Assembly: GCF_003075035.1 (NCBI RefSeq)
Contig: NZ_QCZE01000001.1
Location: 2,418,759-2,482,758 of the forward strand
Direction of reading: 5' to 3'
DNA from: Zobellella maritima
GTDB lineage: Bacteria; Pseudomonadota; Gammaproteobacteria; Enterobacterales; Aeromonadaceae
Length of the DNA stretch: 64,000 nt
Position numbers and translations under genes: made by a program. The notes under the pieces were generated by a model. The model was not told the origin of the DNA. It ran no database searches and worked only from the letters and a program-made list of their open reading frames with translations. This document shows, in pieces, positions 53,666-61,974 of the stretch. Positions within the stretch are counted from its first letter, which is position 1; the number at the start of each line of letters is the position of its first letter.

Positions 53666-55123
53666 TCAGTTGCCGGCCGAGCTGTGCACAAGCCCGGCCC
53701 GCGGCATCAGCAGATAATAGAAGAGCCCGCCCAGCCCGGCCCCGAGCAGCCAGCCGTAGCCGTTGAGATTGCTCAGCGCCGGCACCAGCACGGTTGAGAT
53801 GGAAAAGACCGCCGCCAGGCCAAAGGCCAGCAGAGCCTTGCCGTTCCAACCCTTGTTGTAGTAATAGGCTCCTTTAGGATCAGACGAAAACAGCTGCTCC
53901 ATGTTCAATTGCTGGCGCTTTATCAGGTAATAGTCGACCACGATAATACCGTAAAAAGGGGCAACGACCGAACCCAGGGCGTTAACGAAGCCGGGAATAC
54001 CGATCTGGCTGATCACCGATACCCACAAGGCGCCGACAAAAAAGGCCACGGTGGCGGTGATCAGGCCCCCTATACGGAAACTGATCAGCCTGGGGAAGAG
54101 GTTGGCCAGATCATAGGCGGGGGGAATGAAGTTCGCGACCAGGTTGATACCCACGGTGGCAGCGAAGAAGGTCAGGGCAGCAATAATGGTCAGCGGCAAT
54201 GAACCTACCCGCTCGACGATATCGGCCGGGTTGGTAAGGGCGTCGCCAAACAGTACCAGGGTTCCGGCGGTAATAATCAGTGCGATAAAAGAGAAGAAAG
54301 CGACATTGAGCGGCAACCCCACCAGGTTGCCCAGCTTCATTTCCCGCTCGCTGCGCACAAAACGGGTAAAGTCGCCGAAATTGATTACGACGGCGGCAAA
54401 GTAGGCGATCATGGTGCCGACGATGGCGGTAAAGGCGGCAATGTCTCCCCCTTGGTAGCTGCCGCCACCGCTAAAGATGGTGCCGACCGCCGGGATCAGC
54501 TCGCCGCCGGCTTCAAACCAGACGATGGCCATCAACACCAGCATCACCACATAGACAAGGGGACCGGCCCAGTTGAGGAACACCTTGATCTTGTCGATCC
54601 CCTGCCAGAACAGGGCAATCTGGAACACCCATACAATTACAAAAGCCAGCCAGGCAGTGCCGGACAGGCCGAGATAGGTCTCGCCGCTGCCCGCCCCCCA
54701 CAAGGCGGTCAGCATCAGGGTAACGGCGGTCGAGGCGAAATAGGTCTGCACCCCATACCAGAAGATACCTATGATGGCCCGCAACAGGGCCGGGAAGTTG
54801 GCGCCACGCACCCCCATGCTGGCCCGGACCATCACCGGAAAGGGAATACCATACTTGACACTGGGTTTACCGGTCAGGTTGACCAGCACCATCACCACGC
54901 AGCCGGCCAGAATAATGGCCGCCATCACGGCCCAGCCGTTCAAACCATAAGACAGGAACAACGAGGCGGCCAGGGTATAGCCGAACAGGCTCTGAATATC
55001 GTTGGACCAGACATTAAAGATTTCGAACCAGCCCCAGGATCTGTCACTGTGTTTGATGGGGGCAAGATCCTCGTTATATAACGAGCTGTCTCTATGCTTA
55101 ATTTCAAGGTTGGCGTCATCCAT
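53666..55123 (-). CDS. NCS1-family nucleobase/allantoin/hydantoin permease
   Basis: The 485-residue protein has twelve hydrophobic segments and begins with the NCS1 cytoplasmic signature S-L-Y-N-E-D-L-A-P then R-S-W-G-W-F-E-I-F. The helix 1 N-D-I-Q-S and G-V-Q-T-Y-F-A in helix 3 are positions that bind substrate and sodium in Mhp1. NCS1 members take up cytosine, allantoin, hydantoins, thiamine or uracil. The allantoin racemase-like gene in the same cluster favours allantoin or a hydantoin. Confidence 0.88.
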   Translation of the reverse strand: MDDANLEIKHRDSSLYNEDLAPIKHSDRSWGWFEIFNVWSNDIQSLFGYTLAASLFLSYGLNGWAVMAAIILAGCVVMVLVNLTGKPSVKYGIPFPVMVRASMGVRGANFPALLRAIIGIFWYGVQTYFASTAVTLMLTALWGAGSGETYLGLSGTAWLAFVIVWVFQIALFWQGIDKIKVFLNWAGPLVYVVMLVLMAIVWFEAGGELIPAVGTIFSGGGSYQGGDIAAFTAIVGTMIAYFAAVVINFGDFTRFVRSEREMKLGNLVGLPLNVAFFSFIALIITAGTLVLFGDALTNPADIVERVGSLPLTIIAALTFFAATVGINLVANFIPPAYDLANLFPRLISFRIGGLITATVAFFVGALWVSVISQIGIPGFVNALGSVVAPFYGIIVVDYYLIKRQQLNMEQLFSSDPKGAYYYNKGWNGKALLAFGLAAVFSISTVLVPALSNLNGYGWLLGAGLGGLFYYLLMPRAGLVHSSAGN

Positions 55124-55218
55124 AAGAGGCTCTCCCTCAGATAGGTAGTCGGCCCGCCATCAGCAGAAAGGCGGGCCGGTATGGCTACAACTCAGTATAA
55201 ACGCTCAGACATGGCGCA

Positions 55219-56610
55219 TCAGTTGCGGAAGCGTTGGCAGGGCTGCCAGTATTGCATCAGCAGGTAATAGGTCAGGCCGGCTGGCACCAGGCTGGCATAC
55301 CAGGAGACCGAAGAGAAGGTCAGTGCCACCACAGCGCCGGCCAGAGCCGCCACCACGGCCGCATAGTTCACGCCTTTATAGGGGCCGTTTTCATCATAGA
55401 GCTTGTCCAGATCCAGCTTGCGACGACGGACGATGAAATAGTCCACCACCAGGATAGCAAAGATAGGACCGAGGAAGGCGGAATAGGTTTGCACGAACAG
55501 CTGCAGACCCGCGGCCGACTCATCCTTGACCAGCTCCCAGGGAAAGGTACAGAAGGCCAGCAGACCCACTATGATGGTGGAGGTACGGAACTTCAGCTTG
55601 AACACATCCATCAGGATATAGGTCGGCGGCACCACATTATTGAGTACATTGGTGGTCACCTGGGCAAAGGCGATAAACAGCAGGGTGATCACCAGCAGCG
55701 GCGTGTTGTCCACGGCACTGGAGAATACCTGGATGGGATCGGACACCCCGGTGGCACCGGACACCATCAGGCCGATCAGCCCCATAAACAGGGTGCAGGG
55801 CAGGATAGACATGGAGTACAGGGTTGCCAGCAGGCCGGGACCACTGCCTTCCTTAAGCTCCCGGGAATAATCACTGACGTTGAGCATCATGGTGCTGTAG
55901 ATACCCAGGAACAGCATGGTCGCGCCCCAGAACGGCAGGCCCCAGGTGCCCTCGACATTCACCAGGTTGGTGGTTATCTCGTCACCGTAGCGGTTGATCA
56001 CGCTGTAGAACATATAGACCAGGGCTACCAGGATAAAACCGCTGCCGATGTTTTCCAGCCACTTGATGCCCTGGAAGCCGAAAATAGACAGGCCTATCTG
56101 CAGGAACTGGAACAGCACGAAGAACAGCACCAGGTTATCGAAACCGAACAGGGTAGCCGATACCGCATTGATGGCGCCGGCGCCGATCCAGCTCTGGAAG
56201 CCGTACCAGACGATGGCCGGCACCGCCCGCACCAACCCCGGGAAACGGGTGCCGGCAAAACCGAAGGCGCTGCGAGCCTGGACCATGAAGGGGATGCCGT
56301 ATTTGTAGCCGGCGGCACCGTTCAGCGCCAAGGCAATACCGATCACGAAGCAACCGATGGCAATCGCCAGACAGGCCTGCAACAGGTTGAGGGTCCCCAC
56401 TATGCTGGAGCCCATGGTAAAGGTGCCGATGGAGACACAGCCACCAAACCAGGCCAGCAGGTAGGAAACCCGGCCCATGATGCGTGTCTTCTGGGGAGCC
56501 AGGGATTCATCCCCGCCCTTCTTTTCTTGCTGCTGACCGGCAGCGGCTGAGTTGTGCTGGGTCACGGCCTGAGCCGCGGCGAGCTGGCCATTTGCTTGTT
56601 CAATTGCCAT
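55219..56610 (-). CDS. NCS1-family permease, second copy
   Basis: The 463-residue protein has a Gln/Ala-rich N-terminal tail of about 35 residues before the first membrane segment. NCS1 features: G-I-P-F-M-V-Q-A-R-S-A-F-G-F, F-P-G-L-V-R-A-V-P-A-I-V-W-Y-G-F-Q-S-W, and N-V-S-D-Y-S-R. It resembles the cytosine/purine (CodB, PucI) side more than the first copy does. It sits between the racemase and the first NCS1 gene with gaps of 95-158 bases, so the three likely form one unit. Confidence 0.88.
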   Translation of the reverse strand: MAIEQANGQLAAAQAVTQHNSAAAGQQQEKKGGDESLAPQKTRIMGRVSYLLAWFGGCVSIGTFTMGSSIVGTLNLLQACLAIAIGCFVIGIALALNGAAGYKYGIPFMVQARSAFGFAGTRFPGLVRAVPAIVWYGFQSWIGAGAINAVSATLFGFDNLVLFFVLFQFLQIGLSIFGFQGIKWLENIGSGFILVALVYMFYSVINRYGDEITTNLVNVEGTWGLPFWGATMLFLGIYSTMMLNVSDYSRELKEGSGPGLLATLYSMSILPCTLFMGLIGLMVSGATGVSDPIQVFSSAVDNTPLLVITLLFIAFAQVTTNVLNNVVPPTYILMDVFKLKFRTSTIIVGLLAFCTFPWELVKDESAAGLQLFVQTYSAFLGPIFAILVVDYFIVRRRKLDLDKLYDENGPYKGVNYAAVVAALAGAVVALTFSSVSWYASLVPAGLTYYLLMQYWQPCQRFRN

Positions 56611-56768
56611 TAGGTTGTCCTCGGTAATCCATCACGTCGGCCGGTTTGACTTGCTGGCACCGTCCGGCCGGTTTCCACTATTGACTGCTCCGCAGTCATA
56701 CTTGCTTTGGCAGGTTTCACTCCCGTTAGTGCCATCTGAAGGCACCTGCCCCTGGGTTGTTATCCGGT

Positions 56769-57509
56769 TCAGGCAATCGACTTGATATCTGCCTGCACCC
56801 CCTTGGCCATTCCCGGTTTTGGCCAGTTAAAGGTCAGCACCTTGCTGGTGCCCAGCTGCATATCCACCAGGGCCTCACAGAGTTTGACCGCGGCGACGGT
56901 ACCATCGATCACCGGAATGCCGATTTCCGCCTCGATCCGGGTCCGGTACTGGGACATACCAGCACAGCCCAGCACGATGGCCTCGGCCTTGTCTTCATCC
57001 CTGGCCCTGAGGCACTCGGCGATCACCTTGGCGATGGCGGTATCCGGCGAATTGGCCAGATCCAGTACCTGGATAGGCGTGGTCCTGATCTTCTTGCACT
57101 GTTCATCAAAGCCATAACGGCTGACCAGGTGCTCGGTCATGAAGCGTACCCTCGGCGAGGTGGTCACCACGCTAAAACAGGCACTGACCATGGCCGCCAT
57201 ATGGAAGGCCGCTTCGGCAATGCCCAGCACCGGCTTGTCGGTCAGCTCACGGGCCGCGTACAGCCCGGGATCGCCGAAACAGGCCAACACATAGGCATCC
57301 ACCTCCTGCTCCTGGTCTCCCTTGCGAATCTCCTCCAGTACGCCGGGTACGGCCAGGGCTTCATCGTAGAAGCTTTCTATGGCACTGGGCCCCGACGCCG
57401 GACTGACCGCCAGTATTTCGGCATCCGGACGTGCCACCCCATCGGCCAGTCGCTGCAACGCATCGGTGAAGGCCTGGGTGGTGTTGGGATTGATGATCTT
57501 GATCTTCAT
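56769..57509 (-). CDS. Allantoin/hydantoin racemase (HyuE/HpxA family)
   Basis: The 246-residue Asp/Glu racemase superfamily protein begins I-K-I-I-N-P-N-T-T, the hallmark of hydantoin and allantoin racemases. Catalytic cysteines are in A-C-F-G-D-P-G-L and L-G-C-A-G-M-S. HpxA of Klebsiella (allantoin racemase) is the same length. PuuE is specific for one allantoin enantiomer, and the window encodes that pathway, so interconversion of (R)- and (S)-allantoin is the most likely role. A 5-substituted hydantoin substrate is the alternative. Confidence 0.85.
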   Translation of the reverse strand: MKIKIINPNTTQAFTDALQRLADGVARPDAEILAVSPASGPSAIESFYDEALAVPGVLEEIRKGDQEQEVDAYVLACFGDPGLYAARELTDKPVLGIAEAAFHMAAMVSACFSVVTTSPRVRFMTEHLVSRYGFDEQCKKIRTTPIQVLDLANSPDTAIAKVIAECLRARDEDKAEAIVLGCAGMSQYRTRIEAEIGIPVIDGTVAAVKLCEALVDMQLGTSKVLTFNWPKPGMAKGVQADIKSIA

Positions 57510-58225
57510 AGCGGCTCCATGTTTACGATTAAATATTAACTTTGTTAACGATTTAATCTTAATACCACCCTTAACAAAATGTAAACATATTTATCAAAAA
57601 ATGTTCACCTACTATCACTGAGCCGAGCCAGGAGCAATACGCAACTTATGGGGAGGAGATCAGGCGGGAGCGCCATGGCTGTACTATGCCGCCATGGACA
57701 GCAGCGGAACAGACACGCCCCTAAAAAACCGGAGGATACAGTACCAGTTTAAATTAATCACAATAAAAACAATTAGATATAAAACCCCCTGGCGCCTTAT
57801 TACGTCTGTCGACACCGACCGGGAGCACGTCAGCCAGATAGGTAGCGGCCCTGCCAGCCGTGTCAGCGTTCAAGGATCCAGCGTCAAGATCATCCTATTA
57901 ACACGCAAAAATCGTTAACGATGAAAGCAATACCATGTTCACCGTTATGGATAACCTCTCGGATCCGTGTCCGTCTATTTCCTGGAGCACATCAGCGCTT
58001 GAGCGACCCAAGGGCACATATTGATTAAACGGGAGGCAACTGGCTGGAGAAAAGGGGTTGAGATGGGTCGCACTGGCCACATCCCTGGAAGGTCTGTTGC
58101 CATCAGCGGAGCCGAGGGTAGAAATGGAAGGAAGAAAGGGCCCCAGGCCGACGCCCTGGGGCTGTGAGGGTCCTATTACCGCCTGCAGCAGACTGCCACA
58201 GACGGTATCGATACCCCGGGAAAAC
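57510..58225. other. Long intergenic region with a hairpin
   Basis: About 715 bases without a convincing gene. The first 100 bases upstream of the racemase start are very AT-rich and should hold its promoter. A stem, GCCCCAGG at 58140-58147 with CCTGGGGC at 58155-58162, is followed on the minus strand by a C/T-rich run and probably terminates the DUF6506 message. The rest shows nothing I can name. Confidence 0.45.
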
Positions 58226-58519
58226 TCAGGGCCAGTCGACCCTGTTCCGGTCCTGCTCCCGGTATTGCACCCGACCGAGCGGCACATGGTCATTGATTGC
58301 CTCGCGGATCTGCGCTTCTTCTTCGGCGCTGAAGCCCCCGCATAACTCGATCGCCTCAATGCGCCGGGTCAGCATCTCCTGGGCGGCCATGATCGCCTCG
58401 TCCACCGACTGCACGCCGGACACGGCGATATCGAACAGTTCACTCTTGATCCGGCCATGGTGCTTGAACATCTCCAGATCGGTCGCTTTGATGATAAAAC
58501 CATAACGGCTAAGCGGCAT
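58226..58519 (-). CDS. DUF6506 family protein
   Basis: The 97-residue protein begins M-P-L-S-R-Y-G-F-I-I and contains V-Q-S-V-D-E-A-I-M-A-A-Q and I-E-L-C-G-G-F-S. The conserved C-G-G-F pattern and length match the small DUF6506 proteins. A GGAG ribosome site precedes the ATG. It is the gene after pta in the xsc direction, 125 bases downstream. Function is unknown; a single conserved Cys in a glycine-rich turn suggests a ligand or enzyme site. Confidence 0.7.
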   Translation of the reverse strand: MPLSRYGFIIKATDLEMFKHHGRIKSELFDIAVSGVQSVDEAIMAAQEMLTRRIEAIELCGGFSAEEEAQIREAINDHVPLGRVQYREQDRNRVDWP

Positions 58520-58644
58520 ATCTTACTCCTTAATCAATCCGACTACTTATGGTGCAAAACGGCTAAGCCATAGTGTAAAGCCAGTGCGCTGATAAAAAAC
58601 AGGGTTAATCGACCCCTTCTGCCGAGTTGCCGGCACATCCTGTC

Positions 58645-59589
58645 TTAAGCCAGCGCCGGCTCCTGACTGGCGCAGTAGGCACTGTACAGGGACGCCAGGG
58701 CACAGGATGCCAGCCGGGCCTCGGGCGGATCGGCTCGGGATGTCAGGATGATCGGCACCCGGGCGCCCAGTACCAGGCCGGCGGCGGTGGCGCTCATAAA
58801 ATACACCATCTGCTTGAACAGGAAGTTTCCCGACTCCAGGTTGGGAACCAGCAGGATATCGGCCTGCCCGGGAACCTGTCCTTTGATGCCCTTGATACTG
58901 GCAGCCTCAAGTGACACCGCATTATCGAAGGCCAGCGGCCCTTCCACTATGGCGCCAGGCAGGGTGCCCATCTGTGCCAGCTTCACCAGTTCGGCCGCAT
59001 CCACACTGGAAGGCATGCTCTTGTTGACTTCCTCGGTGCCCGACAGCACAGCAACTTTAGGCTGGGCGTTACCCAGGGCATGGGCCAAGCTGACGGCGTT
59101 ACGGGCGATATGCAGCTTATCGATTACCGTTGGCTGCACATTGATCACCGCATCGGTAATACACAATGCCTTGTCGCTGCCCGGTATCGTCATATGAAAC
59201 ACATGGCTGAGGCGGCTGTCGGTTCTCAGCCCGGCGGATCGGCTGAGCACGGCACGCAGCAGGATATCCGTATGTACATGGCCCTTCATGATGGAGGCCG
59301 CCTCCCCCTGGCTTACCAGGGCAACCCCCTGCTGGGCAGCCTGGGTTTCGTCGGCCGCATCCACCAGCCTGACGCCGCTGAGATCCCAACCCAGTAACTC
59401 GGCCTCATGGCGCATTGTGTCAATGGCGCCGACCAGGATCGGCTCGATAAGGCCATGATCGCTGGCCAGCCGGGCGCTGGAAAGGGAAACCGCATTCACC
59501 GGATTGATCACTACCGTGGTCACCCGGGGCAATTGACGGGCCTGCTCCAACAGATAAGCGGGGCACTCCTTGGGGATTGAACTCAGCAT
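58645..59589 (-). CDS. pta: Phosphate acetyltransferase (Ptb/Pta family)
   Basis: Converts acetyl phosphate from Xsc plus CoA to acetyl-CoA. The 314-residue protein belongs to the short phosphate acetyl/butyryltransferase family, without the N-terminal regulatory domains of E. coli Pta. Signatures: I-M-K-G-H-V-H-T-D, I-T-D-A-V-I-N-V-Q-P and the late P-N-L-E-S-G-N-F-L-F-K-Q. It lies 120 bases downstream of xsc with a hairpin in the gap. The xsc-pta pair is the standard end of taurine, isethionate and sulfoacetate degradation. Confidence 0.9.
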   Translation of the reverse strand: MLSSIPKECPAYLLEQARQLPRVTTVVINPVNAVSLSSARLASDHGLIEPILVGAIDTMRHEAELLGWDLSGVRLVDAADETQAAQQGVALVSQGEAASIMKGHVHTDILLRAVLSRSAGLRTDSRLSHVFHMTIPGSDKALCITDAVINVQPTVIDKLHIARNAVSLAHALGNAQPKVAVLSGTEEVNKSMPSSVDAAELVKLAQMGTLPGAIVEGPLAFDNAVSLEAASIKGIKGQVPGQADILLVPNLESGNFLFKQMVYFMSATAAGLVLGARVPIILTSRADPPEARLASCALASLYSAYCASQEPALA

Positions 59590-59662
59590 GATACCTACCC
59601 TGGTAATGAAGAAAATAAACAGAGGTCACTGGGACAATAAGCTCTGGTTATCGCCTAAAATT

Positions 59663-59690
59663 CGGGCAGGAGGTTATCACCCCCTGCCCG
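59663..59690 (-). promoter_or_regulatory. Hairpin between xsc and pta
   Basis: CGGGCAGGAGG at 59663-59673 pairs with CCCCCTGCCCG at 59680-59690 with one mismatch; on the minus strand AATTTT follows. Likely partial termination, lowering pta message relative to xsc. Confidence 0.55.
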
Positions 59691-59709
59691 TGGTTAACTG
59701 CTGCGTTGC

Positions 59710-61470
59710 TTAGCAGTAGTCTTTGTACTTATCCAGATGACGGACCGGCTTGGACAGGGCGTCACGACGGAAGGGGTCGCCCAGTTCACGGGTACACATA
59801 ATTTCGATAACCGTGGTCTTGCCTTCCTTCTGGGCAACACAGGCGGCCTTCAGGGCTGGACCTACATCTTCCAGACGATCCACGGTTACCCCTTCGGCCC
59901 CCATGGAACGGGCAATGGCGGCAAAGCTCGGGTTCTCCAGGTCGCCGGCGACGAAGCGACGATTGTAGAAATCGACCTGGTTCTTCTTCTCGGCGCCCCA
60001 CTGACGGTTGTGGAATACGATGGACGTGACCGGGATGTTTTCCCGCACACAGGTCATGATTTCCATCATGGACATACCCCAGGCACCGTCACCGGCGTAG
60101 GAGATGGCGGTCCGCTCGGGCGCGGCCACCTTGGCACCGATAATGGTGGGCAGGGCGTAACCACAGTTACCGAAGCTCATGGCGGCAAAGAAAGAACGGG
60201 GCTTTTCAAAGCGCAGGTAGCTGTTGGCAACCGAGTTGATGTTACCGATATCGGTGGACACCATGGCGTCTTCCGGCATGGCCTTTTCCAGCTCGCGCAG
60301 TACCTGACGCGGGTGCAGGAAGCTGCCTTCTTCTTCAGACTGCTCGGCGATCATGTCCAGAGAGTATTCGTCCTTCTCGTGGATCCACTCGTCCAGTTCT
60401 TTTTCCCAGGCCTCTTTTTCGGCCGCGATTTCGCTGGCACGGGCGCCCTTGTTTTCCAGGCAGGCCACATCCAGGTTCTGCAGACGGTCCAGCATGGATA
60501 CGGCAGCCGCCTTGGCGTCACCACAGATACCGACGGAAATCTTCTTCACCAGGCCCAGCATCTTGGCATCGCAGTCAACCTGGATGATCTTTGCTTCTTT
60601 CGGCCAGTAGTCCAGGCCGTGCTGCGGCAGGGTACCGAACGGACCGAGGCGGGTACCCAACGCCAACACCACGTCGGCACGGGAGATAAGTTTCATACCG
60701 GCCTTGGAGCCCTGGTAACCCAGGGGACCGCACCACAGCGGGTGGCTGGCAGGGAAGGAATCGTTATGCAGATAGCTGTTCACCACGGGGGCACCCAGGA
60801 ACTCAGCCAGCGCCTTGCATTCCTCGACGGCACCGGACATCACCACACCGCCACCGGAGATGATCACCGGGTTCTTGGCCTTGGCCAGCAGCTCTGCAGC
60901 TTCCTGCAGGCTCTGCTCACCGCCGGCACCACGCTCGATGCGGATCGGCTGGGGGATTTCGACATTGATATCGCCGTAGAAGAAGTCACGGGGGATGTTC
61001 AGCTGGGTCGGACCGTTTTCCAGCATGGCGCGGTCGAAGCAGCGGGCAGTCAGCTCGGCCATACGGGCCGGGTTGGCCACATGGCCCTGATATTTGGTGA
61101 TGGTTTCAAAGAAAGGCAGCTGCTGTGCTTCCTGGAAACCACCCAGTCCCTGGCTCATGGAACCGGTTTCGGGAGTAATACATACTACCGGGCTGTGGGC
61201 CCAGTAGGCGGCCGCGATAGCGGTAACAAAGTTGGTGATACCGGGACCATTCTGGGCGATACAAACGCCGTGACGGCCACTGACGCGGGAATAGCCGTCA
61301 GCCATATGGCCCGCGCCCTGCTCATGAACCACAGGGATCAGACGGATACCGGCCGGAGCAAAAATATCCATGGCATCCATAAAGGCCGAGCCCATGATAC
61401 CAAAAGCATCGGTTACACCATTGGCAGCCAGAGTTTCAACCAGGGCTTCACTAGGAGTCATACGTGGCAT
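59710..61470 (-). CDS. xsc: Sulfoacetaldehyde acetyltransferase
   Basis: Thiamine-diphosphate enzyme that splits sulfoacetaldehyde with phosphate into acetyl phosphate and sulfite. The 586-residue protein follows Xsc throughout: N-terminal P-S-E-A-L-V-E-T-L, the cofactor-activating Glu50 in V-H-E-Q-G-A-G-H, and the ThDP motif G-D-G-A-W-G-M-S-M ending in F-H-N. The late segment R-E-L-G-D-P-F-R-R-D-A and H-L-D-K-Y-K-D-Y are diagnostic of Xsc among acetolactate-synthase relatives. The last residue is Cys. It is the key enzyme of C2-sulfonate breakdown; the sulfite exporter or oxidase is not in the window. Confidence 0.97.
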   Translation of the reverse strand: MPRMTPSEALVETLAANGVTDAFGIMGSAFMDAMDIFAPAGIRLIPVVHEQGAGHMADGYSRVSGRHGVCIAQNGPGITNFVTAIAAAYWAHSPVVCITPETGSMSQGLGGFQEAQQLPFFETITKYQGHVANPARMAELTARCFDRAMLENGPTQLNIPRDFFYGDINVEIPQPIRIERGAGGEQSLQEAAELLAKAKNPVIISGGGVVMSGAVEECKALAEFLGAPVVNSYLHNDSFPASHPLWCGPLGYQGSKAGMKLISRADVVLALGTRLGPFGTLPQHGLDYWPKEAKIIQVDCDAKMLGLVKKISVGICGDAKAAAVSMLDRLQNLDVACLENKGARASEIAAEKEAWEKELDEWIHEKDEYSLDMIAEQSEEEGSFLHPRQVLRELEKAMPEDAMVSTDIGNINSVANSYLRFEKPRSFFAAMSFGNCGYALPTIIGAKVAAPERTAISYAGDGAWGMSMMEIMTCVRENIPVTSIVFHNRQWGAEKKNQVDFYNRRFVAGDLENPSFAAIARSMGAEGVTVDRLEDVGPALKAACVAQKEGKTTVIEIMCTRELGDPFRRDALSKPVRHLDKYKDYC

Positions 61471-61974
61471 AGCTGTCTTCCTTTTAAATTTTCCTGTCAG
61501 TGGCGACGGCGGACCATCGCCTCCTTGTTTTCACTTGATTGCTCTATATCGAAGCAGGTTTCAGTTCGTTTCTTATTCGTTTTAGGTTTATCGCGAATCG
61601 CTCTCTTGCTGCGCCTGCTTCTGCCGGCCCCATTTTTCCGGGCTTCCCCTCCCGGAGAATAGCCGGCAGGTAAAACAGGCAATTCGCAAGTGGGCTGTTG
61701 TGCGACTCACTGTGGTTAAGAGTAGGAATTGGCTCGGTTACTGAGTAGGACCAGTTCCGTAACAACCGTTACGCCAGCCCCTGAATAGGATTCATCCGCT
61801 TGAATTTAAAATATTTTTTTATGAATCAGAGGACACTGAAAGGACTCAGTGATTAACAGAAATGTAACCAAAAAGGGATAAAGCAGGCCAAAAAGCCACG
61901 CCAGCTCATGAGTTAATCGAACCAGAATGTCTCATTACCCCTGTATCTACGACAGACACAGGGGCGATTGCGGG
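61471..61974. other. Region between xsc and the MocR-type regulator
   Basis: About 500 bases. It should hold the xsc promoter and binding sites for the regulator. I could not find a convincing TauR-type direct repeat. At 61937-61963 a stem (CCCCTGT with ACAGGGG) lies just past the regulator stop and may be its terminator, though no T-run follows. A minus-strand frame ending near 61544 contains a short stretch resembling the start of an XRE-type regulator, but it is too short to call. Confidence 0.4.

Noticed and set aside
55234-56550. 438-residue plus-strand open frame
   Set aside because: Mirror of the second NCS1 permease; Gly/His/Gln-rich composition typical of antisense frames in GC-rich genes.
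57694-58359. Open frames of 74-153 residues in the long gap before the DUF6506 gene
   Set aside because: No ribosome sites, no family resemblance, and they conflict with each other and with a terminator-like hairpin.
59737-61662. 641-residue plus-strand open frame
   Set aside because: Antisense to xsc, which is unmistakable on the minus strand.
61497-61765. Short minus-strand frames upstream of xsc, one with an XRE-like stretch (R-F-A-I-N-L-K-R-I-R-N-E)
   Set aside because: Only about 12 residues resemble a helix-turn-helix start, the frame ends at once, and an overlapping frame of similar length exists; treated as chance.
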